A stretch of 64,000 nucleotides of DNA from Conus ventricosus (taxonomy: Eukaryota; Mollusca; Gastropoda; Neogastropoda; Conidae), in assembly GCA_018398815.1 (NCBI GenBank), contig CM031600.1, positions 55,870,223 to 55,934,222 on the forward strand, written 5' to 3'. The position numbers and the translations under genes were made by a program. Below the pieces are notes generated by a model. That model was given only the letters and a program-made list of their open reading frames with translations. It ran no database searches and was not told the DNA's origin. Numbering within the stretch: the first letter of the stretch is position 1; every line of letters begins with the position of its first letter. Positions 1 through 11,000 of the stretch are shown here, one piece after another.

Positions 1-730
1 AATCACGATCGGTTGACGGGAACATGAAAAATTCCTACACTTTCCTGGAAATGGTCTAAGGGAAATAAGCTCTGTATTTAGTCTTGGGGATGTCCTAGCG
101 AGTTGTAGACCTTACTTTTAGTGTTTTATCATGAACTTGGCTGACTCCAGCAGCTTTGAAACAAAGGAACTAGACTTGCACTTGGCTTTCCCGCTAAGCG
201 CGGCTGGAATTTCCTGTGCCAGAAATATGTCGGTCAGGCAAAGGGGCGCTACCAATTTCTTGCTCAGTGAAGCGCTTGAAATTGTATTACAAAGTTGATC
301 TGACGATGAGAGTAGCGATAGAGATAACGATAATTACAATAGAGAAGAGGAAAGTGAATTATTTGAAGATGCAGCCAGAAATAATGATTCAACATCAACT
401 GCATGCAGCACATGCCGCTGCATCACACGTGGTCGCTGATGAGGCCAATTCAAAAGATTCAGACACAAATGCAGTTGATCAAAACATGGCCAATGCAAAC
501 AGTCGCGATGTCGCTTACCTGTTTGCTTCTGATTCTGACGGCTGTTTATAAAAGAACGAATTAGAATGCTTCTGCTTCTGACAGCGTGTTATAAAAGAAT
601 GGATTAGAATGTAAACAAAGAATTTTTTTTTGGCTTGTCAGCCATGTTTTTTTAACAGTCGTGTCTACACATTAAAGTAAGTGATTCGAAATTACTAAGT
701 TCAATTAGTTGAGTGTTTGTCCTTTCCAAT
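1..730 (+). other. Unassigned edge region with acidic open segment
   Basis: No recognised gene. One frame is open from 298 to 442 and encodes a short, very acidic, Asp/Ser/Glu/Asn-rich peptide ending in a small Cys cluster (CSTCRCITRGR) before a stop. An in-frame stop sits directly before it, so it has no usable start unless an indel is assumed. Near 527-612 a unit of about 42 bp containing TTATAAAAGAA is directly duplicated. It could be the end of a transposon ORF or of a gene outside the window; I cannot tell which. Confidence 0.25.
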
Positions 731-1229
731 GACACCTAACACAACACTGTCAGTTGTTGTCTAGCTACCGTAAAATAATATTTTTTAAAATTAAAAAGTG
801 GCGAAAAATGCGTGTCGGCAGGGACTGAGTGCCGTGCGGCAGCAGGGAATTGTGCCGTGCGCACCACCCTCAGCTCGATAGTATTAACTGCTCTTTGTGT
901 GTGTGTGTTCTGCAAGAAGTATATTGATGCTTCAAGAGCACTGGACTGCAATCAGAACAGACTGGATTTCTTGATTGGACTAATGTTCCCCCCCCCCCCC
1001 CCCCTTTTTTTTTTCTCCCAAGAGTCGACAAACATGTATGGACTTTTTATTTTGAAGGTGCTATAAATAATATGTCATACAAACCTCTGTGGTGGGTTTT
1101 GTTATAAGCAGCTAGAAGTGAGATGCACCAGGTTTTCTAGAGATTATGAGCAAGCCTCAGTGTGTGTTTGTGTGTGTGTGTTCAGTTATTTTCTTTTGGT
1201 TTCCTTGCTTCCTGCATAGTAATTGGCCT

Positions 1230-1420
1230 ATCATGAGAGACCACAAAACAGTCTTCAAAACTGCTTAGATTCCATTTCGGCTTGGGGGCTTCACCCCCTC
1301 CCCCCTGAACCCCTCTATCAGGGCATTGCCCCTGGACCCCACCAGGGCTTAGGTGGCCATGGACCTCTGCCTTTTTCAGAGATTTTTCTAGTAGGTTATT
1401 TTCCAGCCTAAATATGATTG
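1230..1420. repeat. GC-hairpin repeat remnant
   Basis: A short C/G-rich block in AT-rich surroundings contains nested hairpins such as GGGGGCTTCACCCCC and GGGCATTGCCC. A related short block occurs at 14485-14515 (GGGGCATGCCCC). The recurrence suggests fragments of a dispersed repeat with hairpin-forming sequence; the family is not identified. Confidence 0.35.
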
Positions 1421-1764
1421 GATGCTAGTTTACATTGATGTGTGCAGTTTTCATTCATACAGCTGACATGTTGATGATCTGTATCTGTTTCAGGTTGGCA
1501 AGTCTCTATTTCAAAAGCTGAAATAGGACATCATCATACTTAAGACAAGAGCATATGTGCGCATAAGAGAAGCAGTGAAACTGAGCTATCAACATTTTCT
1601 CGTTGTCATGTGACCAGTGATTTACTTTGTACATTTAAGCGTCACTGAGTAGAATTAGTGGATTGCTGAAGTCATACGTTTCATGAGTGTTTTGTTAAAT
1701 AAAAATCACAAGTATTGAAATGAAAAGAGTCATTTGTCTGCTGTATATGCTTGAAAATACGAAT

Positions 1765-1830
1765 GAGTGACTTTGTGTGTGTGTGTGAGTTGGTGTGGTG
1801 TGTTGTGTGTGTGTGTGTGTGTGTGTGTAC
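1765..1830. repeat. TG/GT microsatellite
   Basis: An interrupted run of TG dinucleotides. Open frames through it encode only Cys/Val repeats and are not genes. Confidence 0.85.
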
Positions 1831-2349
1831 ACATGCTCACCTGCCAGTCTGCCATAACGTTACAGGAATCCCCTCATTCACCCACTTCTAACCAACAATC
1901 CATCCTGGCTCCACCACGTCCTGCCTTAACCATCACCATACAATATGGGTCCTCATTCTACAGGACTCGGAAGAACACATGAAAACACGTGAAAAATTGT
2001 ATCTTTTGAACAAGGATCTTTAAAATGCAATTACAAATATAAGTTCGTCGAACTCACAAAGGCTCTGTTGTGGGAGAAATAATTAGGTTTTAGTTGAAAA
2101 ATAAACGACAAATGATGGCATTTTGATAGCCCATGGATGATGACACGGGTCCTACCAGACCCATATTTTTCAGTGAGGGATATTGGTGTTTACGTTTGTC
2201 TGGACAATGTGGGTCCCACAGAACTTGTACTTTCAAGATATGGTTTCTCAATTGGTTTCCATCTGCCTCTCTTTCTCTCTCTTCTCTCTTAGCCTGTCTC
2301 TTTTTCTTTTTGTCACTGGTTTGCACTGTCTCCTCTTCTGCAAAAAGGT

Positions 2350-3362
2350 CTGAACATCCTGCTACATGTATACAACCATGTATGGACTACTGGATTCTTT
2401 CCACCTTCTTGGCGAAAAGCCCTCATCATTCCTACTCCCAAACCTGGAAAAGATCTTTCTAACCCATCAAACTACCGTCCGACAGCTTTGACCAGCTGTG
2501 TCTGCAAACTGATGGAGAAAATGGTCAATGCTAGACTCACGTGGAAACTCGAAACCAACAGCCTTCTGGCGAAAGAACAGTGGTTTCCGCAAACATCGAA
2601 CTACAGTAGACCATTTGATCCGTCTGGAATCTACGCTTCGGAACGCCTTTCTAAACAAACAACACGCAGTGGCAGTTTTCTTCGACTTGGAGAAGGCCTA
2701 CGATACCACCTGGAAATCTGGGATACTTCATGATCTCCATGATCTTGGTTTTCGGGGTCTTCTTCCACTTTTTATTCAAAATTTTTTTGCAGAACGACAG
2801 TTTCAGGTCCGGGTTGGCACCACTCTCTCTGATGTTCATGAGCAGGAGTTGGGTGTTCCAAAAGGGAGCATACTGTCTCCTGCCCTCTTTAGCATCAAGA
2901 TCAATAACATTGTCAAGTCAGTTCAACAGGGTTCAGACTGCTCACTGTTTGTGGATGATTTTTGCTGTCTGTGCAACTGGAAGCTTGTACCCGAGTGTCC
3001 AGCGCAGGCTCCAGCGTTGTGTGGATAAAATTCATCATTGGGCGGATGAGAACAGCTTCATTTTTTCTGCTACGAAGACACAGTGCATTCACTTCCATAA
3101 TTTTCGTCAGTTTTTTTTCCAGATCCTGAAATTCAAATGGGGAAATCTCCCATTCCAGCTGTCAATGAGGCCAAATTCCTGAGTTAGTTTTGACCAAAAA
3201 CTCCACGTTCTCAGCCACATTAAAAACCTCAAAACTTCTTGCCAGAAAGCTCCGAATATTCTGTGGGTCGTAGTACACACTGACTGGGGCGCTGATATGA
3301 AAACTTTGTTGCACCTCTATAGACCCTTGGTCCGTTCCAAACTTGCAAAGGTTAACCATTAT
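2350..3362 (+). mobile_element. Jockey/I-like LINE reverse-transcriptase fragment
   Basis: This is a truncated non-LTR retrotransposon on the + strand. Frames that shift several times encode reverse transcriptase: a SNYRPTALTSCVCKLMEKMV segment (2467-2530), FFDLEKAYDTTW (palm motif A, 2680-2715), GVPKGSILSPALFSIKINNI (motif B, 2850-2910) and LFVDDF, the catalytic DD motif (2945-2965). The thumb region ends near TLLHLYRPLVRSKL (3303-3345), where similarity stops abruptly. Endonuclease and 3' end are missing and at least three frame changes are present, so it is dead. The jockey/I-like assignment rests on remembered family similarity and is moderate; that it is a LINE RT is certain. Confidence 0.85.
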
Positions 3363-4000
3363 TACATAGCTTGAGGACCTGACGGACCAATTTTTCTGTT
3401 AAAAGAATGTTTAATCCCATCTTCATCAAAATTGCTTGAGATTGTTTTATATCACTGTTACTATATTCTCATGAATGTACTTGATCCCATGTTCTTGTTA
3501 ATTGATATACAAAATGACCTATGATCACTTTTCTTAGCATCCTTTATTCATACATCATGGGTCTCGGACGGTGAAGAAGAAAAAAAAAGTTTCTCGCTCC
3601 CACTTTGTAGTTCACAGTCTCACACTTTATAAAAGATTACCATCACCCTGACTACGTCCTTTATAATTATCTTGTTTTGATTTGCTTGGTTTGGTTGTTG
3701 CTGTTTTTGTTTTCCTCCAAAACACTTTTCCATATTCAAATGCATGAATCATGCTGTCTGGTACGCCGAAATGCATTCAATTCTCTCTCTGAAGGAATTG
3801 GTAGAGCATGATCATTGCAAGGGCGGCGTAATAGTGCTATGGAACACGAAAGCGTAAGAACAAAATCTTTGAGATCATTCAATCAAGTGCTTTTGATAAC
3901 CAACATCTAACGATGTCGAAGAAGAAGACTTCAAAACAAATAGGAAGATTCAGAATAAGCTAGTTTACATTTGATCTTTGTTCTGTCTCTGAATTCCATG
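3363..4000. other. No recognisable feature
   Basis: AT-rich sequence between two LINE fragments. I see no gene, RNA or clear repeat structure. Confidence 0.5.
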
Positions 4001-4004
4001 TATT

Positions 4005-4590
4005 CAGTGTCCCTTCTAGAGTACAGCTCCACTGACTGGGACCCATATATGCAAGGAGAAATTGATAGGATAGAAGGCATCCAACGCAGAGCAGCCAGAT
4101 ACATAAAGCGAGATTACCGGTCCTGAAACCCAGGCTGTGTCACAACTATGCTACAGGACATTGGCTTCCTTTCTCTGCAGGAAAGAAGACGACAACACCG
4201 GCTCACCTTCTTATTTAAGATCATCGAAGGACATCTTCCTGGCATAGAGGCGGATAAATACCTGACGCCTGTCCAAAACAAAAGACTTATAAGACCCACA
4301 AGAGCGAAAAATCAAGAAAGGAAGAACAACATAGTGGAGCAATACGCAAGGAACCACCTGCGCTGCTTCAACATCCAGCATACTACAACACTTGTCTTCA
4401 AGAACATGTTTTTTCCCACGAACCATCAGGGAATGGAACAACTTAGACAATAGTGTTGTTTCTGCAGGACGTGGAGGAATTCAAGAACCTCCTCCAACAG
4501 CCCCCCAAAGAGAAGTAAACAAACACCTCCCAGCCCCCCTCCCCCACCCTCCCTTCCCTTCCTCCCTTTCCACGACTGCTGCAGAGGCTT
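4005..4590 (+). mobile_element. LINE 3' end (RT C-terminus)
   Basis: The + strand encodes the C-terminal part of a LINE ORF2. YSSTDWDP and IEGIQRRAARYIKRDYRS come first (4020-4120), then, after a stop and frame change, CVTTMLQDIGFLSLQERRRQ (4137-4196), and finally a frame-shifted FFPRTIREWNNLDNSVVSAG (about 4406-4465). Motifs of the type IQRRAAR, LQERRR and W..L are typical of CR1/jockey-type reverse transcriptase tails. No catalytic region is present. A T/C-rich 3' region follows. It may be the displaced end of a related element next door or an independent insertion. Confidence 0.75.
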
Positions 4591-5004
4591 GACACCATGT
4601 CAGTGCACGCTGAACGTGGTCTGGCTGGTCAGACCATCAAACATGCATGATGTGAATTTGTGTGTGTGTGTGTGCTCTCCCCAAGTTCTTCCGTCGATGT
4701 ATATGCCACAGCGGGCCCTATCGACTATAGATCATGATCCATTCAATCCAAAATTACCTTGTTGCAAAATGAGGGCACCATATATCTATACCGTAGTCTG
4801 GCCTCACCAAAATTACATCGCATCATTATGGTCATCGTTAAAAGCGATGCGCTTGTCGTATCATTTTCTTTTGCAAACAGCATAGTTTTACTGCAACCGA
4901 TCGAAAGTTCTTAGACATGTTGCCATGCTGTTTTTCTCTGTAAAACAGGTAAGTAGAGCTTATACCATTGCTGCCAGCAGCTTTTTCTACGGTACATATG
5001 GTGA

Positions 5005-7790
5005 AATGACTAGTAGTAGTAGTAGTAGTAGTAATAGGGACCGGCTTTTTTTTTTAGCCTTAGGCCTTACGGCCTATTTGCGTCCCCTCATTTTTCAATT
5101 TAAGTTCAGTGTGGTTGCGTGCCTGTCATCTTATAAATAACATTATATTCAATCCACACTAAAGAAAGCATCTTTCAATTAGGGTCTTCATCTAGGAGTT
5201 TTTAAAGCTTTAATATCAGGTGCATATTTGGTGTTAGTAGGCAGTGCATTCCAATAATTAGCAATTCTGAAGGTAAACAAGACTTTCTTTTGTTAGTATG
5301 ACAATGTCTAATAAAAATCTTGCCTTCATATTTCTTGTGCAATCCACTTCTGAGAATTTGAAAAGCGCATGCACATTGACATCATCATAATTATGGAATA
5401 TTTTAAAAATTGGATCAGGTCTCCTCTGATCCCCCTTCTTTCAGTGAGTGTAATTGGAGATAGTGTAATCTTTCTTTATAGTTTAAATTACTACATTCTT
5501 TCAGGATTTTAGTAGCTCGCCTTTGTACATTTTCTATCATTTTTGACTGTCTCTTGAGATGGGGACTCCAAATTACATTAGCGTATTCAAGATGAGGTCT
5601 AACAAATGCTTTAAAAATAACTTGATAAATGTCTCCTTTTCTAGAAGGTAAAAGTTCTCCTGATGAGTCCCATCATCTGATTTGCTTTGTTCACCACTCT
5701 CTGGATGTGAGGATCAAAGGATAGATCTTTATCAAAGGTTACTCCCAGATCTGTTCTTCATCACATGTATTTATTTTCTGCAATTCGTCGTTCACAATCA
5801 TAGTATATTCAAACTGTTTATTCTTTTGCCAATGTGCATCACCTTACATTTTGCTACATTGAAGTAAAGGTTCCATTCATCTGACCATTCTTGATAGCTT
5901 GTTTATGTCCTGTTGGATCTTTGTGCTATTTGTTGCCTTATCATATATTTTTGTGTCATCTGCAAATATTTTGCATTGGTTTGAGTCATGTCCGTAAATC
6001 AATAATGAACACAGTGAATAATATGGCCCTAGGATACTACCCTGTGGAACTCCACTTAGGACCTCAGATGTCTTGGATCTCTCTTCTCCCACTCTCACTA
6101 ACTGTGGACCTTCCTTTAAGAAAACCTCTGATCCAGTTTAAAACATTACCAATTACTCCATATGCTTTTAGTTTAGTTAGCAGCCTTTCGTGGGGGACAG
6201 AATCAAATGCCTTTCTAAAATCCAAGTACATTATATCAATTGGCTCCCCATTATCTACCAATTCTGTTAGGTTGTCTATTACTTCTTGAATTGTGTGACA
6301 CATGATCTCCTCTTCCTAAATCCATGTGGCATTTAGCATATAAGTCATTTCAGTAAAATGAGCAACTACCACATCCCTTTCAAAGCTCTCTAAAATCTTA
6401 CATGCAATACAAGTCAAACTCACCGGCCTGTAATTACCTGGGTCTGTTTGGAACCTTTTTTAAATATAGCTGTGACCACTGCAGTCTTCCAATCTCTCGG
6501 CAAGGATCCTGTTTCTAAGGATTTGTTAAATATATTGCATAGTGGACTAGCTAATCTCATCACTTACTTCTTTAACACTCGTGTGGAATGAGATCGGGAC
6601 CTTGAGACTTGTTAGGATTTAATTCTTTCAATTTGCTTTTAACTGCATGTGTGGTTACCCTACATCACATATAGATACCCCATCAGATCGGGAACACTCT
6701 GGTAAGTTTGGGACCTACTTAGGTCCTCACTGTAAAAACGCTAGAGAAGAAGTCGTTTAGCGTTTCCCCGCCTTTTCTTTATCATTATCTACCAAACTTC
6801 CATCTTTCCTTTTCAATGTGCCTATTCCAGTGTTTATTTTTTTATCTTTTCTTCAACATATTTCCAGAACATTTGGGTTACTTTTACTTTCTTTGCCTAT
6901 TTCTCTTTCGTAATTTTTACGGCTTCTCTTAACAAGTCTGTTGCTTAAATTCCTATTCAATATATCTTAAGTAATCCCGTCCTGATTTGGTGCACAAGTA
7001 TCTTTTTGAACATCTTATATTTCTTTTTGATTGTTTTAAATGCTTTTCCATCCATCCATATCGCTTTAATATTTTTTACTGAACCTATTTTCACTTTTGG
7101 AATGCACTCTTCCATACCTGTTGTTAGTACTCCTTTGGAGTGATTCCAACTATCTTCTACATTCATTTGGTCCATAGTTGTCCAATCGTGTTACTTATAA
7201 TACTTCTCAGTTGGTTATAATTTCCTTTGTTTAAGATAAAAATATATCTTGCCTTTGGTTTCAGGTTGTAGTTTTTTAATGCATAAAATTCAAAGGACAA
7301 CACATCATGGTCACTTTTTCCAACTGGATCCTGGTGTGTAATATCTGAAATAAGATATCCTCATTCACTAATATCCAGTCATCCAAAGTTGGGTTCTGTC
7401 CTAGTCTCCTCCTTGTTGGTTTGTTTTGCTTTCTGCATCAAATATTGATTCTTTCCACAATTTGCTCACCTTTCTCCCCTGACCACTTTCCATCCCATCT
7501 GACAAATGGGTAATTGAAATCACCCATAATCAATACTTTATCAAATTTTAACATTATATCAGATTTTAACAGGTCAAACATTTTTTCATCATTAGCTTCA
7601 GAACTCTCATTAGGACTTCTATAGATGCAGCCAAGTAACACTGTGTTTCTATCATTGGTATTAAATGTGCACCATACACTTTCCTGAACTCAGATGTGTT
7701 TAGTTCTTCACATTCACGTACGTTTAAGGATTTCTCTAGTGATGGGTTGTTAGGCACTCAGTGTAATTTTGTTTTCATTTCAAGAGCAGG
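5005..7790 (-). mobile_element. CR1/L2-like LINE, 5'-truncated
   Basis: Reading 5' to 3' on the - strand, the element starts inside the endonuclease domain: LLGCIYRSPNESSEANDEKM at 7640-7580 and VLIMGDFNYPFVRWDGKW at 7540-7485. It then carries the reverse transcriptase: IMYLDFRKAFDSVPHERLL at about 6235-6180, SGVPQGSILGP at 6055-6025 and CKIFADDTKIY at about 5975-5943. The 3' end at 5010-5035 is a short TAC/CTA repeat, the kind of tail seen on CR1/L2 elements. Several stops and frameshifts make it inactive. The truncated 5' end lies only about 130-160 bp upstream of the ATP5F1D start codon. Confidence 0.88.
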
Positions 7791-7924
7791 TTATGTCTTA
7801 TTTAAAATGGTCACATGGTTTGATCAATGTTAGTACATGATCCTGATTTGTGGCGTATGGCCGCACAAGGCCTATTCTTTGTTTCATAGAGTTAATTCCC
7901 CTTATACCCTTGAAACCTGCCAAG

Positions 7925-8047
7925 ATGGCCGGCGTGCTGAGAAACGGATTGCGAATTGCTACCTTAGGTCGGCAGTGTTCACGGCTTGCGGTTTGTCAGC
8001 AGAGATGCTACTCAGAGATGGCCTTTACGTTCGCATCGCCCACTGAC
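7925..8047 (+). CDS. ATP5F1D: ATP5F1D exon 1 (presequence and start of mature chain)
   Basis: Encodes 41 residues from the ATG in AAGATGGCC, a good eukaryotic start context. An upstream in-frame ATG exists (7850), but the chosen start gives a normal targeting peptide: Arg-rich, no acidic residue until position 31. The exon ends GAC|GTAAGA in phase 0. ASPTD matches the conserved N-terminus of the mature subunit. Confidence 0.9.
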
Positions 8048-11000
8048 GTAAGATTTTAAAGCATAACTTGCGAACAGTGTTGATGTTATGGACTTGGTGT
8101 TTCAGTTCATTTACCAATTTCAATGTACTTTTAACCTTCGTCATACAGGTCTCTTAGTCTTAAACCCTCACGGAAGGCATCCTGGGTGACCAGTCACCCA
8201 TGGTTTTTGTATCGGCGTTTACCTTAGTACACATCGCCAGAGCTCCTGGGTGACTTGTCACCCATGGTTTTTGTTTCAGGCGTTTACCCTAGTACAGCTC
8301 GCCAGAGCTGGGTGACCAGCCACCCATGGATCGGCGTTTATCTTACAAGTATAATTATATAGGAGTCTAGATTTCGTGGGTGACCATCCATCCATGTTTT
8401 TCAAATAGACATTAGCTCAGAACAAAATTCAGCGTTTACGAGTCATAAATATATATATATGCACACACTTGCATGAGTGCGTGCACTCAGAATGAATACA
8501 AGTAGGCCTACTTGTAACTCTTTCGGTCATAATCAAAGAAATTGGAGTTCTTCACATGTATTCCTTGGCATTTTGATGCACATAACAACTTATAAGTTAC
8601 TTTACCCAAGTCAGACTGTGTTGAAATGTGGTTTGGTCAAAAAAGTTGCATGAGCTGATGTTTTAACTACAAGGGATGGAACACTTTTTACTATGATGTT
8701 TGTATTCCCGGTTCTTATAGAACAGGGAATACTTTAGAATTGTTGTTGTTGTTGTCGTACCCTGGCTAAAAGACTCCAGGGATCATCCAAACAGCCGAAG
8801 TACTTGAACACTATGGTACAAATGCATCAGCTGGGGATGAGAACATTACGTGTGTGACCGTTTTTGATTACCCCGCCACATGGGCACCACACTCCGACTT
8901 TGGGGGATTTTGGAGACTGATAATGTTATGCTAGGAGCTTGTCACAACTGAAGACAATCCCCGCAAACTATGCAGAGCATAACAACATTTTGATGTATGT
9001 CAATTAGCCTGACACAGCCTTAAGCCAAGGCAAATACTTTAGAATGATAACGAAGAAATGCTGTCTGTGTGTTGTGGTGTCCGTCCGTCCATGGTCAAAA
9101 TGTGTTCCACTCGCCCCAGACAAAACTACTGGGCCAATCTTTCTGAAAATTTGTAGACTGTATGTTCATTATGGTCCCGGATGATGCCCAAAGTGTTTAT
9201 TTTACCGTTATAGCCATTACTAACGGCTGTAAGGGTTTTTTCTTCTTTATGGAATATCTCAGAAAGTGTTTTGGCCGATCTTTCTAAAAATTTGTAGTGA
9301 AATCTTTATTATGGGTCACAAATAATGCTAGATTTTTATTTTACCGTTATAGCCATTAATAACGGCCTGTAAGGGTTTTTCTTCTTCATGGAATATCTCA
9401 GAAAGTAGTTGGCCGATCTTTGTGAAATTAGGGGGTATTTTTTAGATAGTAACCCTGTGGTGTGTGTCCATATTTCAGATACAGTAGCCGTAAATCCTAT
9501 GACTCCGAGGAAGGTGACTACAATCATCTTTTATGACGGCTACTGTATCTTCGCAGTCCAAAATCGTGAACACCACGAAAACTTTTCAGCAGGAAGCCTG
9601 AAAACCTCAGAGACGGCGACAGCATGGTGAAGCAAATGACCCCTCCACAATCACAGCTGCAGCTGTCGCCCTGTGTGCCCTGGACAGCCCGCCAAGTTGT
9701 TACATGGGACATGGTGCAGGAGGCCACAGCTTCCGACCCCACCTTCCGCAGCTCGTCCAGCTCATTGAAGAGGGCTTTCCACCAACTGCAGACAGGTCCC
9801 AGCTACTCTGCGCCCCTTCCACAGGTTCAGTAGCAGCCTCTGTGTTGTTGCGGTGTTGTTCTGAGGGGCCAGAGGTCGTCATTCCACCCTCTCTCCGCCC
9901 TACCATCCTGCAGTCCCTCCATGCGGCACACCAGGGCGTCAACACATGTGTACCCGAGCACGGGACTCTGTTTAATTGGCCGAACACACTGTTGTTTATC
10001 ACCCGTGTCCGAGAGGAGTGCACCCACTGTCACCGCATGGCAAAATCCAACCCCATGCAGCCACCATCAGACAACAGGCTACCAGATTACCCATTTCCAG
10101 ATGGTTTGCAGTGACTACTTCCACATACAACAACACAGACTACGTGTCATTGTGGACAGGTACTCCATTGCCAATGGCAAACAGGTCCGAATCGGGAGCT
10201 GAGGCCTCATCCGACGCCTTCGAGAAACATTTGCCACTTTTGGCCCCCAGAGGAACTCCACCAGCGAGGGAGGACCCCAGTTCACTTCAGGCAAAACACA
10301 GGAGTTCCTAAAGTCCTGGGGATCCATCACAGGATCACTTCTGTTGGCTTCCTCATGCTAACTGCCCGGCTGAGTTGCTGTGAAAACTGTAAAACGCATG
10401 CTTGTGGAAAACATCGGCCCAACTGGTTCTTTGGATGTGGACAAATTCCAAAGGGCCATTCTTATTTACGGGAACACTATCGATCCCGAGACCAGACATC
10501 CCCGAAATGTTCTTTTTGGCAGACCCATGCGTGATGCAATCCCCATCCCGCTGGGGAGATACACACCCCATGAAGCCTGGAGGACCTCATGACCCAGAGG
10601 GTAAGCTGCCCTGGCGAAGAGACACTCTCAAGGAGCATGAACGCTGGAGTGAACATACACATCGCCTCCCTCCTCTCATGGTAGGCGATCACGTATACCT
10701 GCAAAAACCCGCGTGGCAACTACCCAGACGGTGGGAACGCACTGGCATTGTGGTGGAAGTTCGCCAACACCATCAGTACGTTATCCGTGTTTATGGGTCC
10801 CGGGCGAGTCACCATCCGGAATCGCCAACACCTGCGAAGTTTCATCCCGTTTCACCAACAACGTGCATCCATTCCCCACACCCCTTACACCCACCATCAC
10901 CTCACCTGAAAGTCCGACCCACATCCCCCGAGCACCCATTGCCACCGCCAGTGGCACCTCCACTGTGGCCTCCGCTCCGGACGCCCTGCCAACATCCACA

